Below, one piece after another: positions 40,068-49,133 of a DNA stretch of 64,000 nucleotides (position 1 is its first letter; the number at the start of each line of letters is the position of its first letter). The position numbers and the translations under genes are program-made. Origin of the DNA: CAIWHR01 sp963816925 (GTDB taxonomy: Bacteria; Pseudomonadota; Gammaproteobacteria; Burkholderiales; Casimicrobiaceae); the NCBI GenBank assembly GCA_963816925.1, contig CAWFMY010000005.1:124001-188000 (forward strand), read 5' to 3'. Below the pieces are notes generated by a model. That model did no database searches. It saw only the letters and a list, made by a program, of their open reading frames with translations, and had not been told where the DNA came from.

Positions 40068-41030
40068 ATGAAGGACTGCTTTATGCGAGGCATCCTGCCG
40101 TTGCTCGTGCTCGGTGTGGCCGCCGGCGCCGGCCTTGCCCGTGCTGCCAGTCACATGCCCGAACTAAACGCCGAACGCTGGGTGAATTCGACGCCGCTCA
40201 CGCCCGGAGCGTTGCGCGGCAAGATCGTTCTGGTCGACATATGGGAATACACCTGCATCAACTGGATCCGGACCTCACCGTACGTCAAGGCGTTGAATCG
40301 CGATTACGCCAATCTCGGATTGGTTGTGATCGGCGTGCATGCGCCCGAGTTCGAGTTCGGCAAGCGCGCCGAGAACATCGACCGCGGGATTCGCGACCAC
40401 GGGCTCACCTATCCGATCGCGCTCGACAACGATTTCCTGATTTGGCGGGCGCTGGGCAACGACGCGTGGCCGACCAGATATCTTTTCGACGCGCAGGGAA
40501 TGCTGGTGAAGCAATGGGTGGGTGAAGGAAGTTACGACGAAGTCGAGGCGGAGGTCCGGCGCCTTTTGGTTGCGGCCAATCCCGGGATCAAGCTGCCACC
40601 GGTGAGCCCCGAGGCCACGGCGTTTGCGAAGACTGGCGCAGCCTCCTATGCCGGGATCACGCAGGAGACGTACCTGGGTCCCGAGCGACGCGAGCGCGGC
40701 GCGTTCAAGCTGGAGGGCAATTGGCGAAGTGAACGCCAATTCGTCGAACTCCGGAATGGCTCCGGCAAGATCGTCCTTCCTTTCACCGCCGGCGAGGTGA
40801 ATCTGGTCGTGCAACCGGGGATCTCCGGAAAGGCGGCCGTCACGGTGCTGCTCGATGGAAATCCGGTCGGCGAAGCGCGCGGCGCCGACGTCGGCCCCGA
40901 TGGCGTGGCACGATTCGATCGGTCAGGAATGATTTGCCTGGTCGCCGGCGCGCCGCAGAAAAAGCATGTTCTCACGCTCATCGCGAGTGAACCCGGGTTC
41001 CGGGCATACTCGTTCACGTTCGGTCTCTGA
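40068..41030 (+). CDS. Exported thioredoxin-like (DipZ C-terminal-type) protein with CINW active site
   Basis: The 320-residue protein has a Sec signal (LPLLVLGVAAGAGLARAASH), a TlpA/DipZ-type thioredoxin domain (GKIVLVDIWEYTCINWIRTS, LGLVVIGVHAPEFEFGKRAE, WPTRYLFDAQGMLVKQWVGE) and a C-terminal beta-sandwich (residues about 210-320) like that of DipZ. The redox motif is C63-I-N-W66, so the second cysteine of CxxC is a tryptophan. It may act through one cysteine or as a non-redox scaffold. AGAGAGGAGA gives a strong ribosome site. Confidence 0.85.
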   Translation: MKDCFMRGILPLLVLGVAAGAGLARAASHMPELNAERWVNSTPLTPGALRGKIVLVDIWEYTCINWIRTSPYVKALNRDYANLGLVVIGVHAPEFEFGKRAENIDRGIRDHGLTYPIALDNDFLIWRALGNDAWPTRYLFDAQGMLVKQWVGEGSYDEVEAEVRRLLVAANPGIKLPPVSPEATAFAKTGAASYAGITQETYLGPERRERGAFKLEGNWRSERQFVELRNGSGKIVLPFTAGEVNLVVQPGISGKAAVTVLLDGNPVGEARGADVGPDGVARFDRSGMICLVAGAPQKKHVLTLIASEPGFRAYSFTFGL

Positions 41031-41083
41031 ACGGAATCAGGGCTCATGCGAGCACACACGCGCGCACGACACGACCCGTCATC

Positions 41084-42781
41084 TCATGACAACGAGTTCG
41101 AACGGACGGGCAAGCTGAACTTGAATGTCACGCCGAGACCTTCGTTTCGCGTAGCCCATAGTCGGCCCTGATGGGATTCGACAATCGACCGGCAGATCAA
41201 GAGGCCCATCCCCATGCCGTCGGATTTGGTCGTGAACAGCGGGTTGAATATCCGCTCGATGTCTTGCGGGTCGATGCCTGTGCCTGTATCCGCAACCGAC
41301 ACCATGATGCCGTCGCGTTCGTGCGCCTCGGATTTCACGCTCAGGACCCGTGGCGCATCGCTATTGGCCATTGCGTCAATGGCGTTGGTGATCAAATTCA
41401 AGAGCACCTGTTTGAGCTGGACGCGGTCGCCGCGTACCTCCGGCAGTTGGAACGTCGGCTCGGCCTGGACCAGTATCTGGTGTTTCTGAAGTGCGCTCCG
41501 CTCCAGTGCGAGTGCTTCCCGGATAAGTGCGTTGACATCGAGCGGAGCCCTGTTGCGCGCATCGTTCCTGAAAGTCGCGCGGATGCCTTCGATCACCTCG
41601 CCCGCACGATGGCCATCCTCGGCAATTCGTTTGAAAGCCTCTTTGGCGCGATCCAGATTGGGGATCGAACGGTCGAGAAAGCGCGCGCCTGCACCGGCAC
41701 TCACTATCATTGCCGTCAGGGGCTGCCTGACCTCGTGCGCAATCGAGGCCGCGACCGCGTCGCCGGTGATCAGCCGCGCCTCGCGCTCGCGACGTTGAGC
41801 AAGGACCGCGCCCAGCAGCCTTCCATAGAGCGTCGTGATCTCGTACAGAAGGACCGTGAGGATGATACCGCTCGAAAAGAGCGCGGTGATCCGGACGGTA
41901 TACCAGCCGATGCTGAATCGAACCGGAACCGGATAGTAGCTCAGCGGAATCTCTATCAAGTAAAGGAACATCACTACCGTCAGCCAAAGATCGAGTATCG
42001 ACCGTCGTCGGATCCAGAGCACGATGAGGGCAGTAATACATGCGAGCGCAATGGGCGCTCCAACGAGATAAGGCCACCGCGAGCTAAAGCGGGACGGATC
42101 CAACATGAGGTGGGGCAATGATGCTTCGCCGGCGACGCAAACCAGGACTGCCAAACCAGCTATGGTCGCAGTTACGGTGACACTGAAGGCAATCGCACCC
42201 CGTACCGTGCCCTGCCAGATTCGTTCGCCAGGATCCGCATCCTTTAGCAACGCATAGCCGATTACGTACAAGGGAAATCCACAGTGCCACACTACATAGA
42301 GCCATGCCGTAGTCTGCAATCCGCCGATCAGGCCCTTTGGCGCCAAAACGCCTGGAAACGCCAGAATCCATGCGCCAACGACAAGCGCCGTGAACACGTA
42401 GCCATTCGCGATTATCAGGACGGCACGCGAGCGCAAAATCGAGAACTGCGCAAACAGGAGAATCGCGGTGATTGAATCGATCGTGAACATCGCCGCCGCA
42501 TAGGACGCGACGAAGGCATTGATCTCGGCCAGCTCGATGCCCGATAGAGGCCCGGTGACGAGGTAAAGAACGACCAACAGGCCGAGCACGATCGCGACAG
42601 CCAGCCGTTTTTGCGCCGGACCCGGCGACAGGCTCGAGAGGAGGAAATATTCCGATTCCGGAACCAAAGCGGCGGGTTTCAGCATCGGCGGGAATCTCGG
42701 CGGGGGCGGCAAGGGCGGCGCGGGCCTGCTCTTCCGCGCTTCCATCTGCGAAACGATACGCCCCGGAAAATTCGATGGCAA
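41084..42781 (-). CDS. Membrane sensor histidine kinase (MASE4-type)
   Basis: Residues about 55-300 form roughly eight membrane helices in a MASE4-like sensor module (NAFVASYAAAMFTIDSITAI). Next come a DHp helix with the phospho-His in AASIAHEVRQPLTAMIVSAG and a HATPase domain (LLNLITNAIDAM, ADTGTGIDPQDIERIFNPLF, MGMGLLICRSIVESHQG). TTG at 42781 has GAGG upstream; ATG at 42745 is an alternative. It is the last gene of a FixJ-like regulator, receiver and kinase set, and presumably phosphorylates one or both. Confidence 0.88.
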   Translation of the reverse strand: MPSNFPGRIVSQMEARKSRPAPPLPPPPRFPPMLKPAALVPESEYFLLSSLSPGPAQKRLAVAIVLGLLVVLYLVTGPLSGIELAEINAFVASYAAAMFTIDSITAILLFAQFSILRSRAVLIIANGYVFTALVVGAWILAFPGVLAPKGLIGGLQTTAWLYVVWHCGFPLYVIGYALLKDADPGERIWQGTVRGAIAFSVTVTATIAGLAVLVCVAGEASLPHLMLDPSRFSSRWPYLVGAPIALACITALIVLWIRRRSILDLWLTVVMFLYLIEIPLSYYPVPVRFSIGWYTVRITALFSSGIILTVLLYEITTLYGRLLGAVLAQRREREARLITGDAVAASIAHEVRQPLTAMIVSAGAGARFLDRSIPNLDRAKEAFKRIAEDGHRAGEVIEGIRATFRNDARNRAPLDVNALIREALALERSALQKHQILVQAEPTFQLPEVRGDRVQLKQVLLNLITNAIDAMANSDAPRVLSVKSEAHERDGIMVSVADTGTGIDPQDIERIFNPLFTTKSDGMGMGLLICRSIVESHQGRLWATRNEGLGVTFKFSLPVRSNSLS

Positions 42782-42849
42782 ATGACCTCAGGTAACCGCA
42801 CGCCTTCGTCATCGACGATGGTTCAACGATTCGGCGCGCGTTCCCCCTT

Positions 42850-43242
42850 TCAATTGCCTCGAGGTGAAGTCTGCAGCGCCTTGCTGATTGCCGAAAGCAG
42901 ATTCGAGCTGTTGATCGGTTTCGCAAAGAAATCATCCCCGCGATCGCTGTCGATCCGCGGCAGGTTCGAAAGCTCGTATCGGCCGGTGATGAGGATAACC
43001 GGCAACCCCGGCCGCGCGGTCTTGGCCGCCCGTCGAAGTTCCAGTCCATCCATGACAGGCATTCCGATGTCGGTAACGAGGCAATCCAGTTCTGCCAGGC
43101 CACCGTCGGCTTCCAGAAGGCTTGCCGCAGAGGGATATGAGCGCACTTCATATCCTGCGGATTCCAGCAGATCTTTCAGCGATTCCAGAACACGATGATC
43201 GTCATCGACCACCGCCACGACCTGTTTTCCGGAATCCGCCAT
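42850..43242 (-). CDS. Single-domain response regulator
   Basis: The 130-residue product is a bare receiver domain: VVAVVDDDHRVLESLKDLL, phospho-Asp58 in LDCLVTDIGMPVMDGLEL, Thr in VILITGRY and Lys in FFAKPINSSNLL. It has no output domain, so it probably shuttles phosphate or tunes the kinase next door. ATG at 43242 is preferred over a start 15 codons earlier. It lies 68 bases before the kinase start and 54 after the FixJ-like gene. Confidence 0.88.
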   Translation of the reverse strand: MADSGKQVVAVVDDDHRVLESLKDLLESAGYEVRSYPSAASLLEADGGLAELDCLVTDIGMPVMDGLELRRAAKTARPGLPVILITGRYELSNLPRIDSDRGDDFFAKPINSSNLLSAISKALQTSPRGN

Positions 43243-43296
43243 CTCAGGGTGTCTCCCCACCAACGATTTCCGCAGGCCCGCTGACAAGCGGATCGA

Positions 43297-43986
43297 CTAA
43301 TTTTGGGGACGTCGGGAGTGGGTTACCGGTATCTCGAGCGAACCCGCCATTCTTACGAGTTCGGCAAGCGATCCGGCTTCCATCTTTTGCATGATCTTGC
43401 TGCGGTGAATCTGGACCGTGATCTCGCTGATGCCGAGCTCGGCGGCGGCTTGCTTGTTCAGCAGGCCGCTGACGACTAGAGGCAGCACCTCCCGTTCACG
43501 TGGCGTCAGGCTCGATAGGCGCTGACGCAAACCAGCCAGGTCGGCCCTCGCCCGCCTGGCGTCGCGGTCCTCGGCGATGGCGGCATGGATCGCGCGCAAC
43601 AAGTCAGTCTCGCTGAACGGTTTAGTCAGGAAGTCGATGGCGCCCGCCTTGATCGCGCGCACCGAGCTCGGAATGTCGCCGTGCCCTGTGATGAACACGA
43701 TCCGGGGGTGATCCCCGTCCTCGATCTGACGCTGGAGATCCAGTCCGTTGATATCCGGCAGTTCCACATCAAGAATCAGGCAAGCCGGCGCATCGGGCTT
43801 CGGATAGGCAATGTACTCGGCCGCGGATCCGAATGCGACGGCGCGCATGTCGAAGCTCGAAAGCAGGTCGCTCAACGACTCGCGTACCCGGCGATCGTCA
43901 TCCACAACGAAAACAATCGGCTCCTGTGGTTTCACGCAGACGCATCCCGTGTCTGTGAGAAGTGCAGTGTTGAATGTAACGTCCAT
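43297..43986 (-). CDS. FixJ/NarL-type response regulator with LuxR HTH
   Basis: The 229-residue regulator has a receiver with Asp73 in CLILDVELPDINGLDLQRQ, the FixJ-like FITGHGDIPSSVRAIKAGAI and LTKPFSETDLL, then a LuxR-type helix-turn-helix (SSLTPREREVLPLVVSGLLN, SEITVQIHRSKIMQKMEAG). ATG at 43986 is chosen. Together with the receiver and MASE4 kinase downstream it forms a complete phosphorelay; likely targets are the hydrolase genes nearby, but no operator was recognised. Confidence 0.9.
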   Translation of the reverse strand: MDVTFNTALLTDTGCVCVKPQEPIVFVVDDDRRVRESLSDLLSSFDMRAVAFGSAAEYIAYPKPDAPACLILDVELPDINGLDLQRQIEDGDHPRIVFITGHGDIPSSVRAIKAGAIDFLTKPFSETDLLRAIHAAIAEDRDARRARADLAGLRQRLSSLTPREREVLPLVVSGLLNKQAAAELGISEITVQIHRSKIMQKMEAGSLAELVRMAGSLEIPVTHSRRPQN

Positions 43987-44419
43987 GAGCAAGGTTGTCG
44001 AGATTGGGGATGCCGCAGCAGGCTCGAGGATACGGGGGGCCACTCCGAACGCGGGGGCGGGTTGCCGCACGGATGAAGCGTAGCCACCAAAGTCGGCATC
44101 GCCAATAGCGTCTTTACATTAGTCCGTCCACGCCGGTGCGGCCGGCTGGAGCGGAACGCGCGGGTGCTGTCGTTGACGAGAGAGATTCCGCCGGTCGCTC
44201 AGAACCCGCGGATGGGATGTCGCGTTAACAGAAAGACATGATAGGCGGCGACCGCACTAGCTACTATGCTGAAGTCGTGTGCGATACCGATCGACCTTCG
44301 ACGAGTTGTACGATTTCCAGCCGGGAAACGCCATGACGTCGACGTGGGTTTCCTGGAATGACCCCGATGGCGAACATCGACGGCCGGAACTTCCGGTCGC
44401 GCGAGGATAGGACACGGAC
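43987..44419. other. intergenic region between divergent regulator genes
   Basis: This 433-base gap separates the minus-strand FixJ-like gene from the plus-strand OmpR-like gene and must hold promoters for both. I see no convincing -35/-10 pair, no coding sequence and no RNA gene. Base composition is less GC-biased than in the flanking housekeeping genes. Confidence 0.45.
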
Positions 44420-45142
44420 ATGACAAGTTCGCATGTACTTATGGTCGATGACGACATGGATATCTGCAGGCAGCTCGGAGACTACCTTGGCAAGAACGAC
44501 TTCCGGGTGACCGCGGTCAATACGGGCAAGCAGATGCTCGACTACCTGGCGCGTGAGGTCGTCGACCTGCTGCTGCTCGAGCCCCGCCTGCGCGGCGAAG
44601 ATGGCTTGCAGATTACGCGAGCCGCACGCGAATCGTCGACCACGCCGATCGTCGTCCTGTCGCACCATGACGAAGTGGCCGATCGTGTCATGGGGCTCGA
44701 ACTCGGTGCCGACGACTACATTGCAAAACCATTTTCGGCGCGCGAGGTTCTGGCGCGCATTCGAGCGGTCCTTCGCCGGTGCAAGGTCGAGTTCGTCGGA
44801 CCCGGACGGGACGACACGTTGCGCGCTTATCGCTTTGCAGGCTGGGAGCTCAATGTGCGCCTGTCCCGCCTGAAGTCACCCGACGGCGGCCGTGTCGAGG
44901 TCTCGCGCGGAGAGTTCAATCTGCTACGCGCATTTCTCTCGTCGCCCCAACGGATCCTGACGCGCGAGCAGCTTCTCGACCTCACGCGCATGAACACCTC
45001 CGAGGTCTTTGACCGCTCGATCGACGTGCAGATCCTACGCCTTCGCCGCAAGATGGAAGCCGATCCTGCTCATCCCCGATTCATCCGGACCGAGCGAGGT
45101 GTCGGCTACTATTTCGATGCGCCCGTCAGCGTGCTTAGGTGA
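44420..45142 (+). CDS. OmpR/PhoB-family response regulator with Glu at the phospho-acceptor site
   Basis: The 240-residue protein has an N-terminal receiver (MVDDDMDICRQLGDYLGKND) and a C-terminal winged helix (LTREQLLDLTRMNTSEVFDR, IDVQILRLRRKMEADPAHPR, GVGYYF). At the position of the phospho-Asp it reads DLLLLEPRLRGEDG, with Glu54; Ser, Lys and the acidic pocket are otherwise kept. Glu at this site often mimics the phosphorylated state, so activity may not depend on a kinase. No kinase gene is adjacent; the Tat-exported hydrolase follows 96 bases downstream. Confidence 0.9.
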   Translation: MTSSHVLMVDDDMDICRQLGDYLGKNDFRVTAVNTGKQMLDYLAREVVDLLLLEPRLRGEDGLQITRAARESSTTPIVVLSHHDEVADRVMGLELGADDYIAKPFSAREVLARIRAVLRRCKVEFVGPGRDDTLRAYRFAGWELNVRLSRLKSPDGGRVEVSRGEFNLLRAFLSSPQRILTREQLLDLTRMNTSEVFDRSIDVQILRLRRKMEADPAHPRFIRTERGVGYYFDAPVSVLR

Positions 45143-45238
45143 GCGAAGCGACGAGCCAGTTGCCGCTCGTCTGTTCATCACCGACACTTCCATTCGACAC
45201 GCGGGCCCGACCCCACCTCGAGTCAAGGTAACTCACCC

Positions 45239-46321
45239 ATGAGCAACCGTCGAACGCCCGAAGAAATTGACCGCGGGGAAATCAACCGTCCTCGACGCCG
45301 CCTTCTGGGTTCCGCGGCGATGGCGCTTGCCGCTGTCCAACTCGACATGGTCCGTTCCGCGAATGCGCAATCCGACCAGGTAACGCAGGCAAATTTGCCC
45401 GCGATCAAGCCGGGAACGAACACGTCGTTCGCTTCACTGAAACAGATCGATGCCGGCACGCTCCGCATCGGATACGCCGAGGCGGGTCCTGCCAACGGCC
45501 GCCCGGTCGTTCTTCTCCACGGCTGGCCCTACGACATTCACAGCTTCGTCGATGTGGCTCCTCTGCTGGCGGCGGCGGGCTACCGGGTGATCGTCCCGTA
45601 TCTGCGCGGCTACGGCACGACGCGCTTTCTTTCGAGCGAATCGATGCGAAACGGCCAGCAAGCCGTCGTTGCCGTGGATGCCATAGCCCTCATGGATGCG
45701 CTCGGGATCGACCGGGCCATCGTCGCCGGCTTTGACTGGGGTGCGCGCACGGCCAACATCGTTGCGGCGCTGTGGCCCGCGCGCTGCAAGGCGATGGTGT
45801 CCGTGAGCGGCTACCTGATCGGAAGCCAGGAAGCGAACAAGACGCCGTTGCCGCCAGCGGCCGAACTCGCCTGGTGGTATCAATTCTATTTTGCGACGGA
45901 GCGCGGCCGCACGGGGTACGACAAATACCGGCGCGATTTCTCGAAACTCATCTGGCAGCTCGCCTCGCCGAAGTGGAGCTTCGACGACGCCATGTTCGAT
46001 CGCTCTGCGGCGTCGTTCAACAACCCGGACCATGTCGCCATCGTCATTCACAACTATCGCTGGCGACTCGGGCTGGCGGAAGGCGAGGCGAAGTATGACG
46101 GTCTGGAAAAGCAGCTTGCCGCCGCCCCGGTCATCAGCGTACCCACGATCACGCTGGAAGGCGATGCCAATGGGGCACCCCATCCGGAACCCGCGACCTA
46201 CGCAGGAAAATTCTCGGGCGCCTACGCGCACCGCCTCGTCACGGGAGGCATCGGGCACAACCTGCCGCAGGAGGCCCCCCAGGCCTTTGCGCAGGCCGTC
46301 GTCGACGTTGACGCTCTTTAG
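45239..46321 (+). CDS. Tat-exported alpha/beta hydrolase with Asp nucleophile (haloalkane dehalogenase/epoxide hydrolase-like)
   Basis: The 360-residue protein has a twin-arginine signal (INRPRRRLLGSAAMALAAVQ), then an alpha/beta-hydrolase: HGWPYD with His94, YLRGYGTT, nucleophile Asp166 in AGFDWGARTAN, and His340 in GGIGHNLPQEAP. An aspartate nucleophile rather than serine points to epoxide or haloalkane hydrolysis. AAGG precedes the ATG. With the two epoxide hydrolases at 35.8-38.5 kb it is the third Asp-nucleophile hydrolase within 11 kb. Confidence 0.88.
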   Translation: MSNRRTPEEIDRGEINRPRRRLLGSAAMALAAVQLDMVRSANAQSDQVTQANLPAIKPGTNTSFASLKQIDAGTLRIGYAEAGPANGRPVVLLHGWPYDIHSFVDVAPLLAAAGYRVIVPYLRGYGTTRFLSSESMRNGQQAVVAVDAIALMDALGIDRAIVAGFDWGARTANIVAALWPARCKAMVSVSGYLIGSQEANKTPLPPAAELAWWYQFYFATERGRTGYDKYRRDFSKLIWQLASPKWSFDDAMFDRSAASFNNPDHVAIVIHNYRWRLGLAEGEAKYDGLEKQLAAAPVISVPTITLEGDANGAPHPEPATYAGKFSGAYAHRLVTGGIGHNLPQEAPQAFAQAVVDVDAL

Positions 46322-46368
46322 ATCCTCCGTGTGCGAGGCACAGCGATCCTGCCTGCGCCACGGACTCC

Positions 46369-46905
46369 TTATTTCTTCGTCGCCGACCAGCTTTTCAGCG
46401 CGTCGAGCGTCTTCTCGACGTGCTTCGTCGGATTCAAGCTCATGTACTGGAAGACGACGGTGCCGTTCGGCGCGACGACATAGGAGATCCGGTTCGCGTA
46501 TTCCGGCCGCGTCTTCATCACCGCGTCGTAGGATTTGATGACCGACTGCTTTTCGTCGGAAGCGACCGGAAATCGACTTTGGCACGCCTGGACGGAAAAC
46601 TTGGTGAGCGTTTCGATATCGTCGCCCGACACCCCGATTACGGTAGCCCCCAGCGCCTCGAATTGCGGCATCGCCTCCGCGAAATCGTGCGCCTCGATCG
46701 AGCAGCCCTCGGAATAGGCGGCCGGGAAAAAGTAAAGCACGACCGGGCCTTTCTTCAGCGAGTCCGCCAGCGCGTAGCTGTAGACTGAACCGGCCATTGC
46801 AGCCGGGGTCGTGAAGTCCGGCGCGCGCTCGCCGATGTCGAGCGCGGCGCGCGCGGGCCAGGGCAGCGCAAGCAAGGCGAAAGTGCAGGCGATCAGGCGG
46901 ATCAT
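46369..46905 (-). CDS. Exported peroxiredoxin (Bcp/AhpC-TSA family)
   Basis: The 178-residue product has a Sec signal (MIRLIACTFALLALPWPARA), then a thioredoxin-fold peroxiredoxin with the peroxidatic Cys in FFPAAYSEGCSIEAHDFAEA and a second Cys (FSVQACQSRFPVASDE). It would reduce peroxides in the periplasm. ATG at 46905 follows GGAGGT; the start codon shares bases with a possible ATG of the divergent phospholipase gene. Confidence 0.9.
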   Translation of the reverse strand: MIRLIACTFALLALPWPARAALDIGERAPDFTTPAAMAGSVYSYALADSLKKGPVVLYFFPAAYSEGCSIEAHDFAEAMPQFEALGATVIGVSGDDIETLTKFSVQACQSRFPVASDEKQSVIKSYDAVMKTRPEYANRISYVVAPNGTVVFQYMSLNPTKHVEKTLDALKSWSATKK

Positions 46906-46915
46906 GACGACCTCC

Positions 46916-48508
46916 ATGCCGTTGCGACACATTCTAATCCGGCTTGCCGCCGTCGGCATTGCAACAGCGCTCGCGGTATGCCTGCTGGCCGGCTGCGGCA
47001 CGCTGCCGCCGCGGACGGATTCCCCGCCGTCGACCGCGGCCATGCCGTCGCCCGGGAGCCCGCTGGCGAGGATGGTTGAAGCGTCCATGCCTTCGCCGGA
47101 GCTCTCCGGCTTCCGGCTGATGCCGCTCGCCGCCTATTCGCTGGACGCACGGATCGAGCTTACGCGCCGGGCGAAATATTCGCTGGACATCCAGTATTAC
47201 CTCATCGCGAACGATCGCACCGGCCGCCTGCTTCTGCGCAACGTGCGCGATGCAGCCAGGCGCGGCGTGCGCGTGCGCCTGCTGGTCGACGACCTCTACA
47301 CGTTCGGCGGCGATCCGATGTTCATCGGCCTTTCCGCGTTCCCGAACGTCGAGGTTCGCCTGTTCAACCCGTTCTGCTGCGGCCGGGAGGGCCTGCTGTC
47401 CAAGTACACCGCTTCCCTGCTCGATTTCCGGCGGGTCAACCATCGGATGCACAACAAGCTCTTTATCGCCGACAGCGCGATGGTGATCGCCGGCGGCCGC
47501 AACATCGCCGACGAATACTTCGCGCGCAGCATGTCGGGCAATTTCGTCGACATGGACGCATTCATCGTCGGCGCGGTCGTCCCGAAGCTCGCGACGATCT
47601 TCGATGCGTATTGGAACAGCGCGCAGTCCTATCCGGCCGCGCAGATCATCGCCACCGACCGCGACCGCGAGCAGCTGCAGGAGGACTTCAACAGGCTCGT
47701 CGACGAAGGCGACCAGATGATGGCGGTCACGATGCCGCCGACCGACATACTCGGCTACGGTCCGATCACCGACGACCTCGACGCGGGGCGCCTCGGACTG
47801 GAGTGGGGCATGGCGACCGCCTTCGCCGATTCGCCCGACAAGGTCATGGCGATGACCCCCGAGGCGGCACGCAGCATGAGCGTCACGATGAATGTCTTCG
47901 ACCTGGTGAGAGCGGCACGAAGCGAGGTCATGCTGTGCTCGCCGTATTTCATTCCAGGCACGATGGGTGTCCAGGCATTCACCGATCTGCGCAAGCGCGA
48001 CGTCAAGGTGTCGATCCTCACCAACTCCCTGGCGTCCAACGACGAGCCCCTCGTGCACTCGGGTTACGCGCGCTACCGGCCGGAGCTCCTCCGCATCGGC
48101 GTCGATCTCTACGAGTTGAGCCCGACGCGCGTGCTCAAGAACAAGCGGCTGGACCTCGCCATACCCGGCGCCTCGGTGGGCCGGCTGCATGCCAAGACCG
48201 CGGTCATCGACCGCTCCATCGTGTTCATCGGGTCGATGAACCTCGATCCACGGTCGGACAGCACGAACACGGAACTCGGGGTCATCATCCGGAGCCCCGA
48301 ATTCGCGCGGGAGGTGCTGCGCGTCATCAGCATCAGCAAGCTGCAGAGCGCGTACCGTTTGCAGTTCGGGCCCGACGGCCACAGCCTCGAATGGCTGACC
48401 ACGGACGACAACGGAGAGGTGATCCTTTACGCCGAACCCGATACCACGTTCCTGCTGCGCCTGCAGACCATGCTGTTCGGTACGTTAGTGCCCGAGCAGG
48501 TGCTCTAG
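46916..48508 (+). CDS. Phospholipase D-family lipoprotein (cardiolipin synthase-like)
   Basis: The 530-residue protein has a lipoprotein signal (ATALAVCLLAGC) and two HKD motifs: HRMHNKLFIADSAMVIAGGR and GRLHAKTAVIDRSIVFIGSM. Both sites look intact, so transphosphatidylation (ClsC/YmdC-like) or phospholipid hydrolysis at the periplasmic face is plausible. ATG at 46916 is chosen; ATG at 46904 is also in frame. Convergent with ribE, with only 13 bases between the stops. Confidence 0.9.
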   Translation: MPLRHILIRLAAVGIATALAVCLLAGCGTLPPRTDSPPSTAAMPSPGSPLARMVEASMPSPELSGFRLMPLAAYSLDARIELTRRAKYSLDIQYYLIANDRTGRLLLRNVRDAARRGVRVRLLVDDLYTFGGDPMFIGLSAFPNVEVRLFNPFCCGREGLLSKYTASLLDFRRVNHRMHNKLFIADSAMVIAGGRNIADEYFARSMSGNFVDMDAFIVGAVVPKLATIFDAYWNSAQSYPAAQIIATDRDREQLQEDFNRLVDEGDQMMAVTMPPTDILGYGPITDDLDAGRLGLEWGMATAFADSPDKVMAMTPEAARSMSVTMNVFDLVRAARSEVMLCSPYFIPGTMGVQAFTDLRKRDVKVSILTNSLASNDEPLVHSGYARYRPELLRIGVDLYELSPTRVLKNKRLDLAIPGASVGRLHAKTAVIDRSIVFIGSMNLDPRSDSTNTELGVIIRSPEFAREVLRVISISKLQSAYRLQFGPDGHSLEWLTTDDNGEVILYAEPDTTFLLRLQTMLFGTLVPEQVL

Positions 48509-48521
48509 CGCTGCGCCGTCG

Positions 48522-49133
48522 TCATTTCCGCCCGAATTCGGCGAGCCGCTCGACGTAGCGCGCGACCAGGTCCACTTCGAGGTTCACTTTCGCGCCCGGC
48601 CTGACCGCCTTGAGCGTCGTGACACCGAGGGTATGCGGAATCAGGTTGACGTTGAAGCGCGTGCCGTCGACGCCGTTGACGGTGAGGCTCACGCCATGCA
48701 CGGCGATCGAGCCCTTGACCGCGATGAACCGCGCGAGCGACGGGGGCACGTCGACTTCGAGTCGCCAGCTGCCGACGCCGGAGGCGACCTCCTCCACCCG
48801 CTCGAGCGCAACGACGGTCCCGACGCCGTCGACGTGCCCGGAGACGAGATGACCGCCGAGCCGGTCGGACAGGCGCAGCGACTTTTCCAGGTTGACGTCG
48901 GCCGCGCCGTCCAGTCCCGCGGTGCACGCCAGCGTTTCGGCGGACACGTCGAAGCCGAGCGTCGCGCCGCTCTTGGCGGCCACCGTGAGGCAGCAGCCAT
49001 TGACGGCGACGCTGTCCCCGATTGCGACGTCATCGATGTCGAGCGTGCCGGGCGCGACCACGAGGCGCAGGCCGTCGCCCTTGGGTGCGACCGCTGCGAT
49101 CTTGCCGATCGCGGCGACGATTCCGGTGAACAT
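48522..49133 (-). CDS. ribE: Riboflavin synthase alpha chain
   Basis: Riboflavin synthase dismutates two lumazines to riboflavin. The 203-residue protein has the usual tandem lumazine-binding repeats: MFTGIVAAIGKIAAV, GDSVAVNGCCLTV, LGGHLVSGHVDGVGTV in the first, and IAVHGVSLTVNGVDGTRFNV with IPHTLGVTTL in the second. Start overlaps the ribD stop (TGATG). In many relatives ribBA follows here; in this window ribBA is 40 kb away. Confidence 0.97.
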   Translation of the reverse strand: MFTGIVAAIGKIAAVAPKGDGLRLVVAPGTLDIDDVAIGDSVAVNGCCLTVAAKSGATLGFDVSAETLACTAGLDGAADVNLEKSLRLSDRLGGHLVSGHVDGVGTVVALERVEEVASGVGSWRLEVDVPPSLARFIAVKGSIAVHGVSLTVNGVDGTRFNVNLIPHTLGVTTLKAVRPGAKVNLEVDLVARYVERLAEFGRK

